A stretch of 64,000 bases of DNA from Bacteroidales bacterium (lineage in GTDB: Bacteria; Bacteroidota; Bacteroidia; Bacteroidales; UBA932). The notes under the pieces are model-generated. The model searched no databases. It was not told where the DNA came from and saw nothing but the letters and a program-made list of their open reading frames with translations. The DNA is taken from positions 1-64,000 of the forward strand of contig JAFYEM010000034.1 of assembly GCA_017544265.1 (NCBI GenBank). The letters are read 5' to 3'. Both the position numbers and the translations under genes were made by a program. Positions 44,841-53,516 of the stretch are shown here, piece after piece (positions within the stretch are counted from its first letter, which is position 1; every line of letters starts with the position of its first letter).

Positions 44841-44848
44841 CAAATATA
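44841..44848 (-). promoter_or_regulatory. -7 promoter box of ruvB
   Basis: Minus-strand TATATTTG, 25 bases before the ATG at 44815. Confidence 0.6.
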
Positions 44849-45060
44849 ACCTTTTTATTTATTTATATTGTTATTGTTTTTATTGCTGTTGAAATGTTAA
44901 TAACTGTAAAAACTCTTTGAAAACCAATAATTTAAAATTTAAAAACATTGTGTAAAACCTAAATATGGATTGTTTGTAATCTGTTGGAAACTCAGTCAAA
45001 ATTCAGCCCAAAAGTTTTCAACAGCGTTATAAACAGGGTTTTCAACAACTTATTAACAAT
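44849..45060. other. Candidate replication origin: AT-rich gap with DnaA-box-like 9-mers
   Basis: A strongly AT-rich region between divergent ruvB and mfd. Four 9-mers related to DnaA boxes lie at regular steps: TTTTCAACA (45015-45023), TTATAAACA (45027-45035), TTTTCAACA (45039-45047) and TTATTAACA (45050-45058), spaced 12, 12 and 11 bases. A cluster in the opposite direction includes TGTTGAAA (44887-44894) and TGTTAATAA (44895-44903). None is the exact TTATCCACA box. Gene direction switches here. Origin function is inferred. Confidence 0.4.
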
Positions 45061-48000
45061 ATGCGGCGACAGATTGAGGAAATAATAACTTCTTTTGAGA
45101 AGAAGAAAGAGATATATCTGGAGGGATTGTTCCTTTCAGCCAGGTGGTTCGTGCTTGAAAAAGCGGCCATGGAAGGTCTGAATGTTGTCGTGCTGCCTAA
45201 TTCAGAAGCCGCAGAATATGCTTCATCAGATTTGTACGCCCTGACCGAAGGAGACATAGTATTCTACCTGCCTTCTTCCGGAACATCAGTGGAAAGAAGC
45301 AATTACAAGTCCTCACTCGGAGTACAGAGGACATCCGCAATAGGAAAAATCCTGTCAAAGCCTGAAGAAAAGACATTTATAGTCACTTATCCGGAGGCTC
45401 TGGAAGAATTGGTTCCGGCTGAAAATTCAATAAAGAAATCTCTGCTTACCATAAAGAAAGGAGATGAGATAAAGCACGACAGGATAAAGGAAATACTTTT
45501 CAGCGAAGGTTTTGAAAAGGTCGATTTCGTCAGCGCCCCGGGGCAGTTCGCCGTCAGAGGATCAGTAATAGATATATTCTCATATTCAAACAATTATCCC
45601 TACAGACTTTCATTTTTCGGCAGCGAAGTGGACAGGATAAATCTGTTCAATCCCGACACCCAACTCTCTGTCGAAGACGTAGATGCCGCCGAAATCTATC
45701 CCGACATAGTCGCAAACGGGGCCGGTGAGGTATCAATTATAGACATTATAGACACTGAAGCAACCTTCTGGCTGGATTCTGCCGATATGTACCGCGAAAG
45801 CGGCTTTTTCCCATCCACAGCTCGTTTCCGCCGCGTTTTTATGGAACCGCCCCTCGGCGAAACAGGTATAGACACAATAAAATTCAATATATCCCCGCAG
45901 CCGTCATTCAATAAAAATTTCGAACTGCTGGAGGCGGATATAAACGTCAAGACGGAAAACGGATACAAGGTCTATATTTATGGCAGCAAAGATTCGCAGC
46001 TGGAAAGGCTGAGGTCCATAATAATGGAAGACGGCGGCTATATGCCGGAATTCGTGCCGGGGAAGAATATCCATTCCGGTTTTGTCGATGCAGACGATAA
46101 AATATGCTGTTATACCGACCATGAAATTTTCGACCGCTTCCACCGCGTCCGCCTCCGCCGCACGGTTGAAAAGACAGAGCAACTGACGCTCAATGACTTG
46201 AGCGCATTCAATATTGGTGATTATATAGTCCATATAGACCATGGAGTAGGTATTTTCGGCGGGCTGGTGAAGATGTTCGACGACAAGGGCCGGCCGAAGG
46301 AGGTCGTGAAACTGCTCTACCGCGACAATGACGTGGTTTTCGTCTCTGTCCATGCCCTGCATAAGATTTCCCGCTTCCGCTCGAAGGAAGGTGAGGCCCC
46401 GAGAATTTCGAAACTCGGCTCCAAGACCTGGACAACGCTTAAAAATTCTGCCAAATCCAGGGTTAAGGATATAGCCAAGGACCTTATCCAACTCTACGCC
46501 AAGCGTAAGGCTTCAAAGGGTTTTGCTTTTTCTGCTGATACTTACCTTCAGGAGGAGTTGGAATCGTCGTTTATGTACGAGGATACTCCGGATCAGGAAA
46601 AGGCCACCGAGGCGGTCAAGCATGATATGGAGGATGAGTGCCCTATGGACCGCCTTATCTGCGGAGACGTGGGTTTCGGAAAGACGGAAATAGCCATCAG
46701 GGCCGCCTTCAAGGCCGTTACCGACAATAAGCAGGTAGCAGTTCTGGTGCCTACTACGATTCTTGCTCTCCAGCATTTTACTACTTTCAAGGCACGCCTG
46801 GAGAACTTTCCCTGCAATATAGACTATGTCAGCCGGCTGCGCACTCCGAAAGACCTGACGCAGATTAAAAAAGACCTCGCGGACGGCCGCATAGACATAC
46901 TTATTGGCACGCATAAAATTCTCGGCGAAGGCTTCATTTTCAAGGATTTAGGTCTATTGATTATCGATGAAGAACAGAAATTCGGCGTCAGCTCGAAAGA
47001 AAAGCTCCGCCAGATGAAGACTTCTGTCGATACCCTCACGCTCACGGCCACTCCGATTCCGCGAACCCTCCAGTTCTCGCTTCTCGGCGCCCGCGACCTG
47101 TCTATAATAAACACCCCTCCGCCCAACCGTATTCCTATTCAGACCGAGATTATTCTTTTCCGCGAAGAAGAAATCCGCAGCATACTCAACTACGAGCTGA
47201 ACCGCGGCGGACAGATTTTTTTCCTCCACAACAAGGTCGAGGAACTTCCGTCGATCGAGGAAATACTGCACCGTCTGGTGCCGGATATGAGAATATGCGT
47301 GGCCCACGGGCAGATGGAATCACGACAGCTGGAAAACCGGATGCTGGAATTCATGCGCGGGGACTATGACATGCTGCTCTGTACCACCATAATAGAAAAC
47401 GGCCTGGACATACCAAATGCGAACACAATTATAATCAATCAGGCGCAGAATATAGGCCTTAGCGACCTGCACCAGCTTCGCGGCAGGGTAGGGCGATCCA
47501 ACAAAAAAGCTTTCTGCTATCTGATAGTGCCTCCGCTGGTGTCGATTACCGACGATGCCCGCCGCCGCCTCAAGGCAATAGAAGAATTTTCAGATCTGGG
47601 CAGCGGATTCAATATAGCGATGCAGGATCTGGACATACGCGGAGCAGGCAACCTGCTTGGCGCGGAACAGAGCGGATTCATCTCCGACATGGGCCTTGAA
47701 ACCTTCCAGAAGATACTTTACGAGGCGATGGAGGAACTGGGTGTAGAGACAGGTCTGCCGGTGCGTGGCGCCGGGGAGTCTTACATAGAAGACTGCGTTA
47801 TCGACACCGATAAACCGGCATTGATTCCGGACACATATATAGACATGTCCGCGGAAAAGATACGGCTCTATAAAGACCTCGATTCCATGACCGACGACAA
47901 GCAGATAGAGAGTCTGCGCCGAAGTCTCTGCGACCGTTTCGGACCAGTCCCGGAGGAAGTAGAAAACCTGCTTCTGGTTGTCAGGATACGTAATCTCGGG

Positions 48001-48234
48001 CAGAAACTCGGATTCGAGAAAATCATTATAAAGAACGGCATGCAGATAATGTTCTTTATTTCAAACCCTCTTTCGCCCTACTACAAGAGCAAGGTCTTCG
48101 AAAAAGTAATGTCCAAAGCCACCGCCCTCCCCGCAGTCTATAAATTCAACCAGGACGGCGGCCGCCTCCGCACCGTTTCCCGCGGCATCGACACCCTCCC
48201 CGCCGCCCTCGCCACCCTGCGGCAACTGGCGTAG
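45061..48234 (+). CDS. mfd: Transcription-repair coupling factor Mfd
   Basis: A 1057-residue ATP-dependent translocase that removes stalled RNA polymerase and recruits UvrA. The UvrB-like N-terminal part has SAPGQFAVRGSVIDIFS; the RNA-polymerase-interaction domain has GDYIVHIDHGVGIFGG (about 385-400); motor motifs are GDVGFGKTEIAIRAAF (Walker A), IIDEEQKFGV, LTATPIPRTLQFSL, IIENGLDIPNANT and QLRGRVGRS. It is slightly shorter than E. coli Mfd (1148). The ATG follows the last DnaA-box-like 9-mer by two bases; no -7 box is seen. Confidence 0.97.
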   Translation: MRRQIEEIITSFEKKKEIYLEGLFLSARWFVLEKAAMEGLNVVVLPNSEAAEYASSDLYALTEGDIVFYLPSSGTSVERSNYKSSLGVQRTSAIGKILSKPEEKTFIVTYPEALEELVPAENSIKKSLLTIKKGDEIKHDRIKEILFSEGFEKVDFVSAPGQFAVRGSVIDIFSYSNNYPYRLSFFGSEVDRINLFNPDTQLSVEDVDAAEIYPDIVANGAGEVSIIDIIDTEATFWLDSADMYRESGFFPSTARFRRVFMEPPLGETGIDTIKFNISPQPSFNKNFELLEADINVKTENGYKVYIYGSKDSQLERLRSIIMEDGGYMPEFVPGKNIHSGFVDADDKICCYTDHEIFDRFHRVRLRRTVEKTEQLTLNDLSAFNIGDYIVHIDHGVGIFGGLVKMFDDKGRPKEVVKLLYRDNDVVFVSVHALHKISRFRSKEGEAPRISKLGSKTWTTLKNSAKSRVKDIAKDLIQLYAKRKASKGFAFSADTYLQEELESSFMYEDTPDQEKATEAVKHDMEDECPMDRLICGDVGFGKTEIAIRAAFKAVTDNKQVAVLVPTTILALQHFTTFKARLENFPCNIDYVSRLRTPKDLTQIKKDLADGRIDILIGTHKILGEGFIFKDLGLLIIDEEQKFGVSSKEKLRQMKTSVDTLTLTATPIPRTLQFSLLGARDLSIINTPPPNRIPIQTEIILFREEEIRSILNYELNRGGQIFFLHNKVEELPSIEEILHRLVPDMRICVAHGQMESRQLENRMLEFMRGDYDMLLCTTIIENGLDIPNANTIIINQAQNIGLSDLHQLRGRVGRSNKKAFCYLIVPPLVSITDDARRRLKAIEEFSDLGSGFNIAMQDLDIRGAGNLLGAEQSGFISDMGLETFQKILYEAMEELGVETGLPVRGAGESYIEDCVIDTDKPALIPDTYIDMSAEKIRLYKDLDSMTDDKQIESLRRSLCDRFGPVPEEVENLLLVVRIRNLGQKLGFEKIIIKNGMQIMFFISNPLSPYYKSKVFEKVMSKATALPAVYKFNQDGGRLRTVSRGIDTLPAALATLRQLA

Positions 48235-48827
48235 TTCATCACGTAGTTTCTCTCGCGTAGTTTCTCGTTCGAAGCCCGGCGCAGAGTCCGGTCTGTAGCC
48301 GCCGGAGGTCGTATATTCCGGCGGCGGTGCCGTTTACCATCCTACCGAAAACACAGAAAGGCAACTCCCAGCAGGAAAAACAGCGGGCAAAACTCTGCCC
48401 AAAAATCACCTTGAGTGAAAAACAGCCACCGACATCGCTCTACCCCTCAAGGTCTGCAAAAAATGGCTCGCCTTGTGCACTTCAGTGCACTCCAGTCTTG
48501 ATTTCCCCTCAAGGTGATTTTCGACTTCTTATAAAAAATGCTCCGCCGCTTAATCGCCTGTCATGGAATCACACTGGACCTGAAGTAACGGGTCATAGGG
48601 CTCTTAATAGGGCAGGGGAAGAGGTGGCGCCGCCTCGCATTACGCGGCTCGGCGGAAACTGCTGTTTTTGAAAATGGAAAGCCGCCCAAGAGTTCAAGAG
48701 GGTATATAAATGACTCAATTAATGTGCAATAAATTTGGAAAATGTTCACTAATTAGTTAATTTCGCAAAAATGGAAAAGTAGTTTGTTCCAAGGTCTTGG
48801 AAGGCGTGTAAGCGTCATGGTATTATA
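48235..48827. other. 593-base intergenic region with nested repeats; possible structured RNA
   Basis: No convincing protein gene. It holds: two 11-bp copies of CGTAGTTTCTC just after the mfd stop (a third partial copy covers the stop); a 14-bp perfect inverted repeat (48402-48415 and 48508-48521) containing CACCTTGAG; an 11-bp direct repeat CCCCTCAAGGT (48443-48453 and 48505-48515); and a hairpin GTGCACT-TC-AGTGCAC (48475-48490). A -7-like TAAATTTG at 48730-48737 could serve the transporter gene 90 bases downstream. Confidence 0.5.
48402..48521. repeat. 120-base module closed by a 14-bp inverted repeat
   Basis: AAAATCACCTTGAG at the left end pairs with the complement at the right end. The interior has a 7-bp hairpin and a second copy of CCCCTCAAGGT, which could compete with the right arm for the left arm. 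Strand and function are unknown. Confidence 0.45.
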
Positions 48828-50060
48828 ATGAAACTCACGTCAAAGAATCCCTTTTGGAAGAGTTACGGGGCGACGGTATTGTTGCTTGCGGGCTTGGTGA
48901 TTGGCGGAATCCTTGGTGTCGTGCTGAAGGATGGTGCCGGGGTTCTTCGCCCGGTCGGGGCGGTATTCCTCAATCTGGTGTTTGTGCTGGTGGTGCCGCT
49001 GGTGTTTTTCTCCGTGGCCCAGTCGATGATAGTGCTGCACAAGAGCGGGGTAATCGGCAAAGTGCTGGGCGCAGCAATAGGCATATTTTTATTTATGTCC
49101 ATAGTCGCGGGAACCTTCTCATACGGACTTATGTCTATATGGAATCCATTCGCGGACATCGTCCAGAATAACGCAGGCGCCGGCATTTCCGGCGGAGGGC
49201 TTCTTGGCGAAGGCATAGACATTGGTGACGCTGTCGTTTCGGCCTTTACTGTCGATGATTTTCCGCTGCTTTTTTCGCGCGAGCACCTGCTTCCGCTGAT
49301 TATTATATCCGCGCTGTTCGGCCTTGCAGTCGCTTATATCGGCGAAAAGGCTTCTATGATCAAGACGTTTGTCGATGAAGGCGGCGCCGTTCTGATGAAG
49401 ATGATGGAAATAGTCATGAAGCTTGCCCCCCTCGGTATTGGCTGTTATTTTGCCGATATAGTCGGAAATCTGGGTGGTCAAATAGTGGGGGATTATCTGG
49501 AGATTTTCCTGGTGGTTTGTGCCGCCTGCGTAATCTGCTACCTGCTCTTCTATTCCCTCTATGCTCTTTTCTGCAGAATACCACTGGGCAAGTTCTGGAA
49601 AGAAATGATTTCCCCGTCAGTCGCGGCGGTTGGCACCTGCTCATCGGCAGCATGTATTCCCGTCAATATGACCGCGGCGAAGAATCTCGGCGTCAGCGAC
49701 AGGATCGTCGACGGAGTAATTCCCCTTGGAACGAATCTCCATAAGGACGGCTCGGTTATAACCTCCGTTGCAAAAGTTCTGTTTGCGCTCTATTTCTTCG
49801 GCGCGGCCCCGCACGGAATCGGCGCCGCGCTACTGGTCATCCTTCTGGCGGTTCTGGAAAGCATTGTTGTCGGCGCCATCCCGGTTGGCGGAATGACAGG
49901 CGAAATACTGATCTGCGCCGTGCTGGGCTTAGATCCATCCTTTGCCGCCACCCTTCTGATCATAGGCACCATCTGTGACATTCCCGCCACGCTGCTCAAT
50001 GCAACCGGCAACCTGGTTGCAACTCTTCTGGTACACCGCACCACCTCCGCCGTAAGTTAA
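48828..50060 (+). CDS. SLC1/DAACS-family carboxylate or amino acid symporter, variant binding site
   Basis: A 410-residue membrane protein of the dicarboxylate/amino-acid:cation symporter family. The family hairpin SSSATLP appears as TCSSAACIP (270-278). The NMDGT ion/substrate motif after PLG is altered to HKDGS (305-309), and the last helix reads CDIPATLLNATGN (383-395). Compared with GltPh from memory, Asp394 and Asn401 are kept, but Arg397 is Ala387, Met311 is Lys306 and Asp405 is Asn395. This suggests a substrate other than Asp/Glu and changed sodium coupling. A -7-like box lies 90 bases upstream. Confidence 0.85.
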   Translation: MKLTSKNPFWKSYGATVLLLAGLVIGGILGVVLKDGAGVLRPVGAVFLNLVFVLVVPLVFFSVAQSMIVLHKSGVIGKVLGAAIGIFLFMSIVAGTFSYGLMSIWNPFADIVQNNAGAGISGGGLLGEGIDIGDAVVSAFTVDDFPLLFSREHLLPLIIISALFGLAVAYIGEKASMIKTFVDEGGAVLMKMMEIVMKLAPLGIGCYFADIVGNLGGQIVGDYLEIFLVVCAACVICYLLFYSLYALFCRIPLGKFWKEMISPSVAAVGTCSSAACIPVNMTAAKNLGVSDRIVDGVIPLGTNLHKDGSVITSVAKVLFALYFFGAAPHGIGAALLVILLAVLESIVVGAIPVGGMTGEILICAVLGLDPSFAATLLIIGTICDIPATLLNATGNLVATLLVHRTTSAVS

Positions 50061-50081
50061 TAAGCACATCTCCCGGCCAAT

Positions 50082-50112
50082 TTTGAAATCCCTGCAATAA
50101 TGCGTATATTTG
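50082..50112 (+). promoter_or_regulatory. Promoter of coaX with -7 box six bases before ATG
   Basis: TTTG (50082-50085), 19 bases, TATATTTG (50105-50112), CAAGCT, then ATG at 50119. This is the most complete example of the short-spacing promoter in the window. Confidence 0.75.
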
Positions 50113-50118
50113 CAAGCT

Positions 50119-50847
50119 ATGGCAAATTTACTGGTCGAGATAGGAAACACAGCCCTGAAAGCGGCCTGGTCGGACGAAATGACGCTCGGCAAGACCTTCC
50201 GTTACCAGGGCGAAAAGTGCATGGACTACATTCTCTCCGTTACCCAGAAGGAAAAACCGGACGTTATGGTGGTCTCCGCCGCCTATCCGATTTCACCCTC
50301 TGACGAGGCCCTTCTCAGGGCAGAATGCGCCAGTCTGATAATACTGGACAGCGACCACAGGGAGACCCTGGAGCCACGCCGCATCCCGCAGTATGTTTCC
50401 TCCGACCGCGCCGCATCCATAATAGCTGCCCGCTATCTTTTCAAGAACCACGGCTGCACAATAATAGACTTCGGCACAACCCTGACCATAGATTTTATCG
50501 GCGCCGACGGGGTCTATGAAGGCGGAAACATCTCGCTCGGATGCCGCACCCGCTTCAAGGCGCTCAACCGCTATTCCCGTTCACTGCCGCTGATAAACAC
50601 CCCTGACGATCCTCCGGTCAAAGGTAATTCCCTGGACGCGTCAATCAAGGCCGGAGTTGTTTCGGGCATAATGTTTGAAATTGAGGGATACACGTCCCGT
50701 TACAGCGAAAACATGGTGGTTTTCACCGGCGGAGACGCCAATTATTTTGCAAAAAGGATGAAAAGTCCCATCTTTGTGGTTTCCAACCTCGTGCTGATGG
50801 GGCTTGCGATTATTGCGGATGAATATGTTAAAAATATGGAAAAATAG
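50119..50847 (+). CDS. coaX: Type III pantothenate kinase
   Basis: A 242-residue ASKHA-fold kinase for the first step of CoA synthesis. It shows VEIGNTALKAAW (6-17), the DFGTTLTIDFIGADGVYEGG segment with the second nucleotide loop, ISLGCRTRFKALNRYSRSLP and VFTGGDA. The TTG three codons upstream is inside the promoter, so ATG 50119 is used. It overlaps the next gene by 23 bases, pointing to an operon with the outer-membrane barrel gene. Confidence 0.93.
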   Translation: MANLLVEIGNTALKAAWSDEMTLGKTFRYQGEKCMDYILSVTQKEKPDVMVVSAAYPISPSDEALLRAECASLIILDSDHRETLEPRRIPQYVSSDRAASIIAARYLFKNHGCTIIDFGTTLTIDFIGADGVYEGGNISLGCRTRFKALNRYSRSLPLINTPDDPPVKGNSLDASIKAGVVSGIMFEIEGYTSRYSENMVVFTGGDANYFAKRMKSPIFVVSNLVLMGLAIIADEYVKNMEK

Positions 50848-52144
50848 ACTTTGGGTGCTGTCGGCGCTGATGCTGTCGGCTATTGCCGCGTCCGGCCAGA
50901 CGACCGGAACATACAGCGGCTATTCCCCTTATTCAGTCTATGGAATCGGTGATATGGCAAAGCCCGGAAACGCCCGCAATAACGCTTTGGGCGGAATAGG
51001 GATAGCCTCCAGGGACCATCGTTTCATCAACACCATAAATCCCGCCGCGGTGACGGCCCGGGACACGCTCTCATTCATGGCGGACCTCGGAATGACCGGC
51101 AGGACCTCCGTCTTTGCACAGAACGGAGCGAAATCCGCAAAAACTGTCCTCAACATCAGCGAATTCGTAATTTCCTTCCCCATCTGGCGCTCATCCGCGC
51201 TCATGGTCGGTATCGCTCCGTACAGCAACATGGGCTATAACTTCACCAAATCGGAGCAGAGCCTGGATAAAATCGGCCACATGGGCAGCACCGAGACAAT
51301 CAATGTCTATGGCAACGGCAGTGTCTATGAAGTTTTCGTCGCAGGCGGCGCGACATTCTGGAAACGTCTTTCCATAGGCGCAGAATTCATTTATTATTTC
51401 GGCAACCTCGGCAAACACTCGGACGCAACCTTCGGTTCCACATCCATTTCCAGCCACGCCACAGGATATAATCTCCAGGTCCGCTCCATGACCGGGAAAT
51501 TCGGCCTCCAGTTCGAACAGCCGATAAGCAAGAGGCTAATCATCGGAGCAGGAGCCACCTACAGGTTGAAGACCAATCTGGACGGGAACATGATAAAGTA
51601 CGCCAACAAGACCATCGCTTCCAATACCAGCGAATTCTCAAGGGACACGCTCGGCAGGAACACCGGTCTCCGTCTGGCCTCCGAGTGGGGAGTGGGCCTT
51701 TCCCTCCGCAGCCCGGACAAATTCCTCGTCGAGGTGGACTACGTGCAGTCCGACTGGAGAAAATGCGGTCTTGACGCGGCGGACGGATTTTCCAATGTCG
51801 GAGTGTCCGCTTTCTCCTCCTGGGTGGCCCGCAGCGTCCGGGCAGGCTTCGAATACACCCCCGCCGCAAACGACATCCGCTACTATTTCAAACGCTGCAC
51901 TTACCGTGTTGGCGCGTATTTTGAAGAATCATACTACCGGGTCGATGGACACCCGGTGACGAACATAGGTGTAACCTTCGGTGCAACCCTCCCCGTTTTC
52001 AGGGGATACAACGGAATAACCGTAGGGTTCGAAGTCGGTCAGAGAGGCCGCACCGCGTACAACCTGGTCCGCGAAAGATATTTCGGCTTCAACGTAAGTT
52101 TCAATATCTTCGACATTTGGTTCCAGAAACCCAGATATGAATAA
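50825..52144 (+). CDS. Outer-membrane beta-barrel protein (FadL/PorV-like)
   Basis: A 439-residue exported protein with a signal peptide (MLKIWKNRLWVLSALMLSAIAASGQ). The start of the mature part, YSVYGIGDMAKPGNARNNAL then GGIGIA and INPAAVTARDTLSF, matches a Bacteroidales family of FadL-fold barrels often found after coaX. Alternating strands run to the end. Its cargo is unknown. ATG at 50819 is an alternative start two codons longer. It overlaps coaX, and the next gene can begin inside its stop region. Confidence 0.78.
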   Translation: MLKIWKNRLWVLSALMLSAIAASGQTTGTYSGYSPYSVYGIGDMAKPGNARNNALGGIGIASRDHRFINTINPAAVTARDTLSFMADLGMTGRTSVFAQNGAKSAKTVLNISEFVISFPIWRSSALMVGIAPYSNMGYNFTKSEQSLDKIGHMGSTETINVYGNGSVYEVFVAGGATFWKRLSIGAEFIYYFGNLGKHSDATFGSTSISSHATGYNLQVRSMTGKFGLQFEQPISKRLIIGAGATYRLKTNLDGNMIKYANKTIASNTSEFSRDTLGRNTGLRLASEWGVGLSLRSPDKFLVEVDYVQSDWRKCGLDAADGFSNVGVSAFSSWVARSVRAGFEYTPAANDIRYYFKRCTYRVGAYFEESYYRVDGHPVTNIGVTFGATLPVFRGYNGITVGFEVGQRGRTAYNLVRERYFGFNVSFNIFDIWFQKPRYE

Positions 52145-52157
52145 AAACACTATAGTT

Positions 52158-53513
52158 ATGAAAAGATTAGCAAGCCTCGCCCTGGTAGTTCTTTTATCAG
52201 CCGGAAGCGTTTTCGCCCAGGGAAAATTCGGAGCGGACAGCGCCGAATGCGTGAAGTATCTTTCCTTCTACAACGACTACTACAAGCAGTTCAACAATAA
52301 GGCCAGCGCAAACCGCGGGGCCGCCTTCGAGGATGCCATCCGCAACTGGAGGAAGGCCTATGCCATCTGCCCCGGAACAGCATCACAGAATATGTTCCAG
52401 CACGGTTCGAACCTGCTTCTGGAGCAAATCTCCAGGAGTTCTTCGGACAAGGCATACGTGGCTGCCCTCGCCGACTCCCTGATCACCCTTCAGAACCAGC
52501 GCCTGCAGTTCTATCCCAAGTCTAAGAACAAGGTGTCCATACTCAACAACAAGGGTAATTATATCGTGCGTTTCAAAGGAGAGGACAAGAATTATGTGCT
52601 CAACGAACTGGAAGGCATCATAGCACAGCTCGGCGGAAAGACCAATCCCACGCTTCTGGTGTTTTATCTCCAGGCGGCCATAGACCTTTACCGCGCCGGC
52701 GAAATCTCCGCGGACAAGGTGATAGAAATCTATGGAAAGACTGGTGAAGTCCTTGATTCGGCAGAGGCCGCCAACGAGGATGAAGCTGCTACGAAGAACA
52801 AGGTCCGCAGCGATCTGGAATCCCTGTTTGCGGAGAGCAAGGTCGCTGACTGCGAAAACCTTATCAACATCTTCGGTCCCCGCTACGAGGCGGATCCCGA
52901 CAATGTCGCGCTCATCACCAGCATCGTCAAACTTATGTCCGGCGCGGAAGATTGTCTGGACAATGATCTCTACCTGAGGGCCGTCACTTCCCTGCACAAG
53001 AACGCCCCGTCCTACAACTCGGCGTACTTCCTCTACAAGCTGCACTCTTCAAGGGGCAATACCTCAGAGGCCGTGGCTTATCTCCAGGAAGCCATAGACA
53101 ATCCCGAGTCCGGCGACGAACAGGACGCCAAGTTCAACTATGAAATGGCGAACTACTGCCTCCATAACGGTATGAGGGGCAAGGCTTTCAGTGCAGCCCA
53201 GACCGCCGCACAACTCGGTTACGGCTTCACCGGCATGGCTTACTTCCTGATCGGAACTCTCTGGGGCTCGACCCCCTGCGGCGGCAACGAAGTCACCAGC
53301 CGGGCCCGTTACTGGGTGGCGGTGGATTATCTCCAGAAAGCCAAGAATGTGGATCCGAGCCTGGAGGCCGATGCCAACAAACTCATCGGCAGCTACGCTT
53401 CCTATTATCCTCAGGCTGCAGAGGCCTTCATGTATGACCTCGCCGCCGGCCAGTCCTACACCGTTTCCTGCGGAGGAATGACTGCAACCACGACCGTGAG
53501 GGTGTCCAGGTAG
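52158..53513 (+). CDS. Exported TPR-repeat protein
   Basis: A 451-residue protein with a signal peptide (MKRLASLALVVLLSAGSVFAQ) and a helical body with TPR-like units. Examples are the pairs around NWRKAYAICPGTASQ, YLQEAIDNPESGDEQDAKFN and YLQKAKNVDPSLEADANKL. It is probably periplasmic. An earlier in-frame ATG at 52137 overlaps the barrel gene; 52158 is preferred because the signal peptide starts there. Position between barrel and lptC suggests an envelope-assembly role. Confidence 0.75.
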   Translation: MKRLASLALVVLLSAGSVFAQGKFGADSAECVKYLSFYNDYYKQFNNKASANRGAAFEDAIRNWRKAYAICPGTASQNMFQHGSNLLLEQISRSSSDKAYVAALADSLITLQNQRLQFYPKSKNKVSILNNKGNYIVRFKGEDKNYVLNELEGIIAQLGGKTNPTLLVFYLQAAIDLYRAGEISADKVIEIYGKTGEVLDSAEAANEDEAATKNKVRSDLESLFAESKVADCENLINIFGPRYEADPDNVALITSIVKLMSGAEDCLDNDLYLRAVTSLHKNAPSYNSAYFLYKLHSSRGNTSEAVAYLQEAIDNPESGDEQDAKFNYEMANYCLHNGMRGKAFSAAQTAAQLGYGFTGMAYFLIGTLWGSTPCGGNEVTSRARYWVAVDYLQKAKNVDPSLEADANKLIGSYASYYPQAAEAFMYDLAAGQSYTVSCGGMTATTTVRVSR

Positions 53514-53516
53514 TAC

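Noticed and set aside
45015..45058. The four repeated 9-mers read as a short tandem repeat or CRISPR-like array
   Set aside because: Units are only 9 bases with 2-3 base gaps and differ from one another. The DnaA-box reading fits better; no CRISPR arrays were seen anywhere in the window.
48301..48400. Possible SRP RNA, suggested by a GTGCCGTTTACC stretch
   Set aside because: The conserved SRP apical loop and the matching 3' strand are absent.
48541..48680. Possible tmRNA or RNase P RNA in the GC-rich part of the mfd-transporter gap
   Set aside because: No tRNA-like ends, no tag reading frame and no conserved P4 or CR motifs were found.
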